Origin: Manis javanica
Lineage: Eukaryota; Chordata; Mammalia; Pholidota; Manidae
NCBI RefSeq assembly: GCF_040802235.1
Contig: NC_133161.1
Location: 109,013,001-109,077,000 of the forward strand
Direction: 5' to 3'
Length of the DNA: 64,000 nt
Made by a program: the position numbers and the translations under genes. Shown one piece after another: positions 35,398-45,330 of the stretch (position 1 is its first letter; every line of letters starts with the position of its first letter). Under the pieces are notes generated by a model. That model made no database searches. It was given only the letters and a program-made list of their open reading frames with translations, and had not been told where the DNA came from.

Positions 35398-37010
35398 GGT
35401 GATAGAGATAGTTTGCAGAGCTGGTACAAGTGACCTCTGGAAGAGCTTCCCTTCTTGTTGGTTTGTAGCCTTTTCCTGGGAGAATAGCGACCTCTATTTG
35501 CTTGTGCTGGGCAGCTGTGCGCAGACAGGGCTTCTGCTTCCTGCCCAGTTGCTTTGGGGTTTATCTCCGCTGTTGTTGTGGGCTTGGCCTGGCTGGGGCT
35601 GTTCCTCCAAAATGGTAGAGCCCCGTTGGAGGGGGAGCAGCCAGGAGGCTATTTATCTCCATAAGGGGCCTCTGTGCTCCCTGCTGCCCAGGGGGTTAGA
35701 GTGCCCAGAGATCCCCAGATTCCCTGCCTCTGGTCTAAGTGACCTGTCCTGCCCCTTTAAGACTTCCAAAAAGCACTCTCCAAACCAAAACAACAACAGC
35801 AACAATGAGAGAGGGAACAGAAAGAAAGAAAAAGAAAAAAAAAAGGAAAAAGCAAGCGATTTTTTTTTTTTTTTTTTGTCCTCAGGTGCCGGTCCCAGGC
35901 ACCCGCTCACTGGTCCTGCTGCCCTGTCTCCCTAGCACCAGGGTCCCTGTCCTTTCAAGGCTTCCAAAAAGCACCCACCCACCGGTCCCGCAGGGAAGGA
36001 ATGCTCGATATTCTTTGTCCTCAGGCACTGGTCCCAGGCACCCGCTCACCAGTCCCGCCGCCCTGCCTCCCTAGCACCGGGGTCCCTGTCCCTTCAAGGC
36101 TTCCAAAAAGCACTCACCAAAAAGAGAGAAAAAAAGGGGAAAAACGCGCGATTTCTTCCGTCCTCAGGTGCCGGTCTCAGGCACCCACCCACCAGTCCCA
36201 CAGGGTAAAATGCGGGATACTCTTTGTCCTCAGGTGCCGGTCCCAGGCACCCGCTCACCAGTCCCGCCACCCTGCCTCCCTAGCACCGGGGTCCCTGTCC
36301 CTTTTAGGCTTCCAAAAAGCACTCGCAGAAAAGAGAAAAAAAAAAGGGGAAAAACGCGCGATTTCCTCTGTCCTCAAGTGCCGGTCTCAGGCACCCGCCC
36401 ACCGGTCCCGCAGGGAAAAACATGGGATATTCTTTGTCCTCAGGCGCCGGTCCCAGGCACCCGCTCACCAGTCCCGCCACCCTGCCTCCCTAGCACTGGG
36501 GTCCCCGTCCCTTCAAGGCTTCCAAAAAGCACTCGCCAAAAAGAGAAGAAAAAAAAAGGGGGAAAAACGTGCAACCTCCTCCGTCCTCAGGCACCGGTCT
36601 CAGGCACCCGCCTGCCGGTGTCGCAGGGAGAAACGTGGGATATTCTTTGTCCTCCGGCACCGTTCCCAGGCACTTGCTCACCGGTCCCGCCACCCTGCCT
36701 CCCCAGCAACGGGGGCCCGTCCCTCTAAGGCTTCCAAAAAGCGCTCGCCAAAAAAAAAAAAAAAAAAAACCGCTCCGGTTTCTCTCCACCCGCCGGGAGC
36801 CGGAGGGAGGGGCGCTCGCGTCCCGCCGGGCCGGGGCTTGTATCTTACCCGCTTCGCAAGGCGCTGGGTTCTTGCAGGTGTGGATGTGGTCTGGATGTTG
36901 TCCTGTGTCCTGTGGTCTCTATTTTAGGAAGATTTTTCTTTGTTATATTTTCATAGCTCTATGTGTTTTGGGGAGGAGATTTCCACTGCTCTACTCACGC
37001 CGCCATCCTC
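35398..37010 (-). promoter_or_regulatory. L1 5'UTR with GC-rich tandem monomers
   Basis: The sense 5' end at 37010 starts gaggatggcggcgtgagtag, with a YY1-like GATGGCGGC as in other L1 promoters. Between about 35875 and 36770 a ~212-base unit recurs. It consists of a cggtcccaggcacccgctcac block (near 35890, 36030, 36240, 36450 and 36665), a cttccaaaaagcactc block, an A-rich aaaaaagggg block and a second ggtctcaggcaccc block. Tandem 5'UTR monomers act as promoter units in mouse L1, so the same role is likely here. Confidence 0.85.
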
Positions 37011-37028
37011 AACGTGTCTTTAAATTTT
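37011..37028. repeat. Target-site duplication of the nested L1, right copy
   Basis: AACGTGTCTTTAAATTTT, identical to 28147-28164. Provirus sequence continues directly to the right. Confidence 0.9.
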
Positions 37029-37860
37029 ACACTTGGGTCTTCACATAAAGCAAAGTCTCTTCTAGGTCACTAACTTTAGATTTTAATTTTTGATCAATAA
37101 TCTAAGTGGCTAAAGCTAATGATACATTCTTAGACAATGATCAATAAGGGGCAATATGGATTTCTTGTTCTAGGGACTACAAAACACTTTTTCTGAAATA
37201 AGAAAGTGCTGGTATCACGAAAGTCTTGTAGCTCATAATCATTAAACCATGTAAAATTTAAAGTAACAGGAATTATCAAATATGGGAGATGGTACACAAT
37301 AGAAATAACTTTTGCATTATTTTTTTTACAAAAATCCAGGTAGAAAGAGTACAATTATTACAATTTATAATTTATCTATAGTTTTGCTGATATTCATAAA
37401 TATATAATTCTGAAATAGCAAAAAGACATATGAAGTTTGCAAACAGGCTTGAAGTTGATAAACAGCTTTCCTGTCGGTTTATGCAGTGCTACTAGTCTGA
37501 CAGAAGCTACAACTCGCCATAATTCAGAATGTAGGAAAGATTTTTCATTTACAGATGTAGTTACTATGGGTGGGACTTAAGCATGATAATAAACAAAGTT
37601 TTACTAGTAACAGGCAAATCCTGAAGGCGATCTACAGCTTCGGCTTCTTCCGTTAACTTCTCTATCTGGTCTCAGGTCGGAGGGTCGCTTTCTCTAGTTG
37701 ATCTTGCTAATCACTGCCGTGGGGGAAGACTTGGTCATGACTGGTGAGCTTTTCAGGAATCTTGCAGAGCAAGGCTCTGTAAACGCTGTAGTAGAAGTTC
37801 TTCAAGGTTCTTTGTTGGGCAGGGACTTTCACTTCATCTCGGGAAGTTGTGTGGGGGAGG
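37029..37860 (-). pseudogene. Env remnant of the class II provirus, 5' part
   Basis: It lies between the integrase end and the env C-terminus at 27732-28146 once the L1 is removed. The frames are decayed and AT-rich. Near 37740-37620 an Arg-rich stretch is seen downstream of integrase. It could be the start of Env or a Rec-like exon, but this is not certain. Confidence 0.4.
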
Positions 37861-38070
37861 AGGTGGTGGTGGAGACTTGTCTGATGAGTCTGTCTGGTAC
37901 TCACACGGGTGTATCTGAGTCCTGTTTAAAAATATAAGCATATCCTCTCCCACATGTTATTAAAACATCAGGTCCTTTCTAGTGCCCTGTAAGCAGGTGT
38001 TTCCATTTTACTAAAGGTTTGGAATTAGTTGAAGACAAAAAGCCACAACATCATTTTCTTTAGTTTACTT
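37861..38070 (-). pseudogene. Integrase C-terminus of the class II provirus
   Basis: On the minus strand the reading KWKHLLTG, then KGPDVLITCGRGYAYIF, then VPDRLIRQ matches the C-terminal DNA-binding domain pattern of betaretroviral integrases. Stops interrupt it. It marks the pol end, with env following. Confidence 0.65.
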
Positions 38071-38607
38071 AATCTTATATAACCAATACCTGTTCTGCTG
38101 AAATCTAGTTCTTTACTAATTTAGGAGTAAACAGTGACTACAAATGACAACAAACTTATAAACGACAATGTTTAAAGATTTGATGAGAATTTACTGTAAG
38201 ACAGTTGATATAAGGAAATTTGGATATTTCTGTAACATAAAACATTCAGTAACAAAGTTTAGCATCATCCTCTTTGACAGTGCTTTCCAGGTAAATATAT
38301 ATCAGATAAATAAGCCAAATTAGCCAAATGATTTCTCCAATGAGGAGAAAAAATTCCTCTGATATGTTCCAGGGGCCCTCTGGAACATATCAGAGTTAAC
38401 TAGAGGTAAAAGCACCTTTTTGAATTTGATTTCAGGAAGCTGTCAAAAAGTTTTTAAGGGACTTGCCTAAATAATCTAAATAGAATCATAAATCACTATA
38501 AAACAATACTTATTTATTTAACCAGAATGACAATAAAAGATTTTAAAGGCAAATACAAAAGGCTTCATAGTTGTTAGCAAAATTTAGCTTTTAGTCTTTT
38601 TAATATT
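38071..38607 (-). other. Degenerate internal region of the class II provirus
   Basis: AT-rich sequence between the integrase end and retroposon copy C. By position it should be pol, but no domain could be read. It contains a short inverted duplication near 38360-38395 (tccaggggccctctgga and its surroundings). Confidence 0.4.
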
Positions 38608-38618
38608 AAGATCTTATT
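38608..38618. repeat. Target-site duplication of retroposon copy C, left copy
   Basis: AAGATCTTATT, repeated exactly at 39636-39646. Confidence 0.75.
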
Positions 38619-39635
38619 ATTATTTTTTTCATAAGCAAAAACGGAATTTATTAGTTCACAGAGAGTCCAGTGGTGGTTCTAAGCCTCACCTCTGTTGATC
38701 CCCAATTTCTCACCTGATGGCCCCCCCTGCGACTGTGTCTGTCTTAGGTTGTTCCTCCCTTGAGGAATCTTACCCGTCTCTGGCTAACCAGTCATCTTCC
38801 AGGGCCATACAGGGAGATGTAAAGTTGGTTAAGTGAGAGAGAAGCCATATTGTTTGAAAAGGTTAGCTTTTTACTTCTTTGCGATTTATGCCCTGTGGCA
38901 TATATGCCCAGCATTTGTCTTGAGGTATCTTTACCACTTGGAGGAGTTATGATACTTGGTGAATTCGATATGAGGCACGAATTCTATTTAAGGGTCATAA
39001 TTAGGAAGGAAGAAGAAAAGCTATAGAGGTAGCATATGGAAGAAAACATGGGAAGATTATTTCTTTGACATATCTTCTTGTAGAGTAACTTAAGCATGTG
39101 TAGGTTTTAAGCTACTAATTAAATTGCACACACACATTAACATAATAAGAATACAATTACATAACCAAAGCAGATCTATAATTACCAGCCATCTACAGTG
39201 AAGCCAAGAAAACCAGTTAGGCACCCTAGGCATTTGTGAAAATTTGTCTGTGATATAATGGATATTGTCCAACTGTACTTGAACAGTCTGAGAGAAATCA
39301 GACAAATTAAAACAACCCATTCCTGGGAACTGTTCACATCCCATATGTTCTTTCAACAGTAGATGGTCTGTAGTCTCAAGATTTTGGAGCGCTTCAACTT
39401 GCACTCCTCCTAATTCTTGGTTGAGTTCCAACAGTATAGATCCAGTCAAATTTGTTGTTTTACTGTATGCACAGGCCAGCTTAGATATCTCCTTCATTCC
39501 AATGGCAAGTCCAGGAACTGGTGGGATGAATGCAGCTACAACTGCAGCATCGCCTGGATCTTTGTTGAGGTTTTTTGATGATCATCTTCTGGTATGTCTC
39601 TTCCAGAGAGTGCTGATGTTGGATGTTCTTCATAT
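38619..39635 (-). mobile_element. ERV env/LTR-derived retroposon, copy C (inside the class II provirus)
   Basis: A 1.0 kb reversed copy flanked by an 11-base target duplication, with an A-rich tail (attattatttttttc at 38619-38632 on the + strand). In sense order it has env transmembrane sequence (minus frame 39497-39090, with GCEQFPGMGCFNLSDFSQTV and a hydrophobic stretch) and then LTR-like sequence to about 38660. The sense ctaataaattcc supplies a polyadenylation signal. The 3' end differs from copies A and B, so the site of polyadenylation varied. Confidence 0.75.
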
Positions 39636-39646
39636 AAGATCTTATT

Positions 39647-40780
39647 TTTTTAAAATACTTTGACAACTCATTGAGACTTTAAGCATGAGAAACTGCATTG
39701 ATAAAAACAATTAGAAAGCTCTTTGCAATCTTTCAACATTAAGAGCAAGCTAACAGTTTAAGAAATCTTTGTCCATTTATCTGAAAACAAAATTCTAATT
39801 TGCTGAGTACTTAATATCGAGACTCATTTACTTTAATTTCACATAGCATGATGGCATCAATTCTTCCATAAACTTTCTACAACTTTCTTTTATATTCAGA
39901 GTTCTCCCTCTTTAAATAAACAGCTGTACTTTAGAGGTTACCTTCTTTTACCTTCAACAAAATGAATTTCTATTTTTTATACCTTTTTTTATTCAACACA
40001 CATCTTTTCTAGCAAGCAGAGATATTATTATTATTTTTTATTTTAAGTAGTTTTAGAGTTTAAAACTATTAGGGAGTTTAATTTTCAGTGAACACTGAGA
40101 AGTGGGCTATTGTAAACTGTTACACTAGCATTCTTTAGATTAGCAAATTTATGAGCACATTTTATAATTTCTAGAACTATGTGCTTTATAGCACAATCTC
40201 TAAGGATAAAGTATGTCTGCTTAATTTCACAAAACTAAGGTTTTAGGTTATTGTAAAGATTTTCAAGCTGTTTATAGGTTTACACACTGTAACACACTGT
40301 AATACATTAAAACACTATTATTAAGATGTTTACTTGCTACACTTATTTAGTTTACTCATTCCCAACAACCATGCTCACAAAACTTTTACCAAACAGTAGA
40401 CAAAGTCAAAACTCTTTTTAAGAATTTTCTCTTGAAAGATTTAATAGATAATATTAACTTCAATGACTTTAGGTAAACTTAGGCAGCTGATAACCATAAG
40501 GACATGTCTGTTTCAGTTTAAGTTAGCATTAATGCTTAATATCTTTTATTAGAATTTTCTAGAAGTTTTAGAATGCCCAATTTTTACAAGCACTTGTCTT
40601 TAAATCAATTTTTATTAATACCATCTGGAGGTAAAAAAATATTTTTTATTCACACACTTAGACACACAAACATACAGATTGAGACGCAGTGACTACAGTT
40701 AGCAACACTTTTCACAAAAGAACTTATACACAAACTGACACAAAGGTTTGAGTTACTAATATTCAATTGCTTTCTTTCCT
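39647..40780 (-). other. AT-rich degenerate middle of the class II provirus
   Basis: It lies between the retroposon and the capsid-like gag remnant. No readable protease or RT domain was found. Together with 38071-38607 only about 1.7 kb remains where an intact pol would need over 2.5 kb, so pol is largely deleted or decayed. Confidence 0.5.
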
Positions 40781-41516
40781 TTTAGTTTACTTGATTACAG
40801 ATACTTTAAAATCTGGAGGCTTTTTAACTAGTTGAGCAGCACCTATTCTAAAAGGATTATATTGGGCTGCAGTTTCTCCAAAATTCTCTTCATTTTCTGG
40901 AGTTAATCTTTCATCATAAGGGGAGGCAGAAGCCAGCATCACTCGAGATTTTGTTACAGAGAGTAGTGGTGTCATCCATCTATTAGATAAGGCCTCTAAC
41001 AATGTCAAAGTGTAAGGTGTCAAGGGACCATAGTCTTTGCATGCAATCTTTAATTATTTTAATAATTTATATGGATGGGCTCCCAGGATACACTTTCATC
41101 ATCAAATTCTCTTTCAAAAATAATTGCATAACACATAAATTCTGTGTCTCCATCTAGTTCTGCTTGCTTTAAGGCAGCCCTTACTCCAGTAGGAGTCTTC
41201 TGATCAAATCTGAGGGGGGGGGCTCTATATGCTGTTTAAGTTCTAAAACTTCCTTGATTAAATTCCACAATGCAAAGGCATCTGTAGGGACCTTCTCAGG
41301 TCCGTGATGATTATAATAGACCAGCATACCTTCGCTTACTTTGTCCCAGATTTCCATATCTACAGATCAATCTTTAGGAAACCATGGGCAACACTCCTGC
41401 ACAAAAAGTAGAAATTTAGTCAGCTGTCCTGACGAGACTTTAATTCCTCTTTTTTCTATCATATGCTTAATGATTTCAATGAAGAGACCTCTTTCTTTGG
41501 ACTCTCCATGGCTCAT
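40781..41516 (-). pseudogene. Degenerate gag (matrix and capsid parts) of the class II provirus
   Basis: The sense start is at 41516 (MSHGESKER). A matrix-like block with FLLFVQECCPWFPKD lies near 41410-41370, followed by a stop and then ALWNLIKEVLELK near 41260. A capsid-like block TPYTLTLLEALSNRW lies at 41023-40970. The WFP-type matrix and this capsid block fit betaretroviral Gag. Stops and frame changes make it inactive. Confidence 0.7.
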
Positions 41517-41636
41517 CTTCTCAAGTAGTTCTATCTGCCCTTCTTTACCCTGTCTTCCTTCACAGGGGGGTCTGCAGCACCCTTGAGCAGAGTCCTATCC
41601 GTCCTCAATTAGAGGGAAAGGGAAATGGGAGAACTT

Positions 41637-41638
41637 AC
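41637..41638 (-). other. Proviral major splice donor
   Basis: In sense the sequence gaag/gtaagt lies a few bases after the primer site and before gag. This is a strong donor at the expected place for subgenomic env-type mRNA. Confidence 0.5.
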
Positions 41639-41644
41639 CTTCAA

Positions 41645-41662
41645 GCTCCACGTTGGGCGCCA
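41645..41662 (-). other. Retroviral primer-binding site, lysine-tRNA type
   Basis: In sense TGGCGCCCAACGTGGAGC, which differs by one base from the complement of the tRNA-Lys-1,2 3' end. It lies two bases after the LTR end. This is the hallmark of HERV-K/betaretrovirus-like elements. Confidence 0.9.
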
Positions 41663-41664
41663 AT

Positions 41665-43485
41665 TGCGGGAGTCCAGCTCCAGCCTAGGGGTGGGATGCC
41701 CGAAGGTGCAGGATGGAGTCGGCATATGGAGAGACAGGACACAGTCAGATGGAGGTGGTCTCTCGACAAAGTGCTGATGACAGCTTTATTTATGCCATTT
41801 TGCACAAGGATATGATTTTTTATTATTCTGATGATTAGTATAGGCAGTTGGTTAATAAGTATAGGCAAGCTTTTTTCTTTCTTTTACTTTCTAACCTATT
41901 CATGGTTCGTCAAGCATTAGACAGGTGATTGTTTTTCTGTTCCTTGACCGAAACTTTTTCTATCAACATGTCCTCTATTGTGTTTTACATTTCCATGCAA
42001 CGCAGTTTCTAAGTAGTGCATGTGACTGTAGGAGTGTGTAGTATGTAGCAGCGACTATGGAGTCTATCAGCTCAGGGTGTAATACAGGTCACCTAGTGCC
42101 ACAGTTAGCTAGGATTCTTTCCCACAAAAATATTCTTAGAGGCTTTAATAAATTTATAATCAATCTAAAATCATAAACTCATATCTTCACTTTATACCCC
42201 TTTATAGGGCACAGTAGGCAGCAAACTAAATTTCCCTTTCTTATCTACATTTCTCTTTCTTCTGTGTGGATACTAAAATCTCCCTGACATATGCTACACA
42301 GGTCTCCATGACTCTACTACTGCAGGGACTAAACAAGTTCTTACATGGTGAACAATGCAAGAGCATTCATATCATAGAAACCGTTTCTGTTTTAACTACA
42401 AACTTTAAACTATAAACAATCACGTCAAATATAATGTATGCTTATTCATTTGATTTTTATACTTTGTATGTGAATCTAATAAAATGTTAATGTAGTAGGT
42501 AAATGCAAGATATAGATAGAAAGCATGATTTAGAACTGTAAGAAGGCAGGTATAGATGATCAGGTTTGTGCCTACAGACCAGGTCTTAATCCAAGCTGAA
42601 CAAGGGCAACAAAACATCCACAGGTGTAGAAGATTTCTCTCAAAACTGGGGGGGGGGGGGTGAGGTTCTAAGCCTCACCTCTGTTGGCCCCCTTTTTCTC
42701 ACCTGATGGCCCCCCTGCGACTGTGCCTGTCTTAGATTGTTCCTCCCTTGAGGAAACTTACCCATCTCTGGCTAACCAGCCATCTTACGGGGCCATACAG
42801 GGAGATGTAAAGCTGGTAAGTGAGAGAGAAGTAATATTCTTTGAAAAGGCTAGTTTTTCACCTCTTTGCAGATTTATGCTCCGTGGCTTCTATGCCCAGC
42901 ACTTGTTTTGAGGTATCTTTACTTCCTGGAAAATTATGGTACTTGGTAATTTCACGTATGAGGCACAAATTCTAGTAAAGGGCCATAATTAGGAAAGAAG
43001 AAAAACAAACTATAGAAGTAGTAGAGGGAAGAAAACATGAGATGATTAATTAAGTGTCAACAGGGTTATTCTATTCAATATTTTCTCATGACTCTATTTA
43101 TATAAAACTTTCCATCACTAGTTTCACTAGCATTGTAAACAAGGGGGGCATTCTCAGTGGAAATGGGGTGGTCAATGTTTGACTAACTAACAGCAGGTTT
43201 TGGCACTTTATGCTAAGATCGCCATTTGGCCCTGCGTGTTCTACTCTTCAGGAGCAGTCCTGAAAAGCTTTTGGAAGTTCATGTTCTCATCTTTTCCGTG
43301 CTGCTTAGGAAAGGTTAGCTTAGTCTTTGGCAACAATGCAAGTAAAAACAAAGCCAACAGTATAATGGAAAATAACAAAATCAAGGTGGGTAATAGAGGG
43401 AGCCAGCTGCGAAGGCCCCTGCTTTATGGGGGTCTTCTTCCAGCCTGAGCTTCGCTACACAGCTTGAGTAGCATGGCTCCCGGCA
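41665..43485 (-). repeat. 5' LTR of the class II provirus
   Basis: 1821 bases, near identical to 25889-27731 along its full length. The differences I saw are a few substitutions, a 4-base gap near 41840 and G-run and short length differences around 42650-42800. The sense start is TGCCGGGAGCC at 43485. Confidence 0.9.
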
Positions 43486-43945
43486 CATAAGAAGGAGACA
43501 ATCCTACCATTTGCAATAACATGGATGAAGCTAGAGGGTATTATGCTCAATGAAATAAGCCAGGTGAAAGACAATTATCAAATGATTTCATTTATCTATG
43601 GAGCATAAGAACAAAACAAAATCTGAAGGAACCAAACAGCAGGGACTCACAGAACCCAAGAATGGACTAACAGTTAACAAAGGGAAAGGGGCTGGGGAGG
43701 ATGGGTGGGAAGGGAGGGATAAGGGCAATAAGGGGCATTATGATTAGCACACAATGTGTGTGGGGGGGAACACGGGGAAGGCAGTATAACACTGAGAAGA
43801 CAAGTAGTGATTCTGTAGCATCTTACTATGCTGATTGACAGTGACTGTAATGGGGTATGTGGTGGGGGCTTGATAATAGGGGGAGTCTAGTAACCATAAT
43901 GTTGCTCATGTAATTGAACATTAATGATACCAAAATCAATAAGAG
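43486..43945 (+). mobile_element. L1 LINE fragment, forward: 3' end (right part of the split copy)
   Basis: It continues the ORF2 C-terminus interrupted at 25888 (ataacatggatgaagctaga, then tgctcaatgaaataagccag). A G-rich 3'UTR block follows (gggaaaggggctggggagga). The end is near 43945 without a long poly(A). Confidence 0.9.
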
Positions 43946-43954
43946 CAGCAACAA

Positions 43955-45330
43955 AAAACTAACGTCTCCCCATCATACGATCTAGCAATCGCACTCCTTG
44001 GTATTTTTTCAGATTAATTGAAAACTTAAGCCCACATAGAACCTGAGGAAGTGTGTTTGTGGCAGCTTTGTTTATGATTGCCCGAACTTGAAGACAACGA
44101 CGATGTCCTTCAACAAGTGAATAGATAAACCAACAGTGGTATATGCAGACAATGGAATATTATTTGGTGTAAGAAAAAGTGATCTATCAAGCCATGAAAA
44201 GACAAGGAGTCTTACATACATATTACTAAGTGACAGAAGCCAATCCAAGCATCCTACATCATCTAGGGTTCAAACTATATGACATTCTCAAAAAGGGACA
44301 AGCAGGGACATAGTAAATTGGTCAGTTTTCCCACATGTTAAGAGGGAGATGGTGTTAACAGGCAGAGCACTGAAGAGTTAGGACATAGCAACTATTCTGT
44401 ATGATATGAGAAGAGTGGAGACACATCATTGCATTTTTTTTGCAAAGCTGTAGAATAGATAACACCAAGTGAATCCCAGTGCAAACTTAGGTTCTGTGTG
44501 ACAATGATGTGTCAAAGCAGGTTCATAGATGTAAGAAATGCTGCACTCTGGTGCAGGTTGTGTATGGTGGAGGAGGGTGTATGTGTGGGTGTGATAGGTG
44601 ACATATGGGTACTCTGCATTTTCCCCTCAATTTTTCGGTAAACTTATACAACTCTAAAAAAGGAATTATTTTAAACTTAAATAAGATCTAATTTAAAACA
44701 AAGTAATCTAATGTCATTCAGAAACTGCAATTAAAATAACAATGAGATCCCAGAAAAACCACAGCTGAGCATCTCACGAGGAAGGACTATAAGGAAGCTT
44801 TCTGGAATAATGGTGAGGTTGTGCATCTGTGTAAGAGCTGAGGACAAGTATGCACATTAGGCAAAACTCAAAGAATATACACTTTCGAGTTGTCCTGTCA
44901 TTGAATGAGAATTTTACATTAAAAGACATAATATGTAAACAAATATTGATGGTTAATTATATGCATGATAAAGTATGAAAAATATGTCTATAAACTACTT
45001 AAAATTCATTTAAAAAGCATACGGAAACATGGATAATAGCAGCAAAAAACAAAGGTAAAGATGAGTTAAAACAAATATTAAAATGTTAATAGTAAAATCT
45101 AGGAGGTAGGTATATGGATATTCACTGTAATATTATTTCAACTTTGTTGTATGGTTTGAGCATCTGTAAGAGAAAAAGCTTGTAAAAGTCATAGTAGAGA
45201 TGATAACCTGAATAGCCAATTTGAATTTCTGACTGAAAGATAAATAATTTTTGTTTTAATTTCTCATTTTTTCTCACTGCATATTTTAATTATGAAAGTT
45301 TGAATAATAAAGAAAGCATTGAAAGCTCTT
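43955..45330 (+). mobile_element. Older L1 LINE 3' region, forward
   Basis: Diverged L1 ORF2-end wording (cgatgtccttcaacaagtga, then gcagacaatggaatattatt) runs into a 3'UTR-like end near 44690 (ttttcggtaaacttatacaac). Sequence to about 45330 is AT-rich and contains a further L1-like scrap (attaaaataacaatgagatc). It is not the same copy as the fragment before it. Confidence 0.65.

Larger units (their letters stand above)
30124..37010 (-). mobile_element. Near full-length L1 LINE, reverse orientation
   Basis: A 6.9 kb element with all parts. In sense order they are a 5'UTR with tandem monomers (37010-35398), ORF1 (35397-34474), a short inter-ORF gap, ORF2 (34305-30465), a 3'UTR and a poly(A). 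The insertion has an 18-base target duplication (28147-28164 and 37011-37028). It interrupts the env of the class II provirus, so it is younger than that provirus. Few disabling changes are present, marking it as relatively recent. Confidence 0.95.
25889..43485 (-). mobile_element. Class II (betaretrovirus-like) ERV provirus, reverse, with nested insertions
   Basis: LTRs at 25889-27731 and 41665-43485 are near identical by eye over ~1.8 kb. The flanks show a 6-base direct repeat with one mismatch, CGTAAG (25883-25888) and CATAAG (43486-43491), as class II elements make. The sense 5' LTR is followed by a lysine-tRNA primer site (41645-41662). Internal remnants in sense order are gag, a degenerate middle, the integrase C-terminus and env. 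The coding parts carry stops and large losses, so it was probably moved in trans. It was later hit by an L1 (28165-37010) and an env/LTR retrocopy (38619-39635). Confidence 0.9.
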
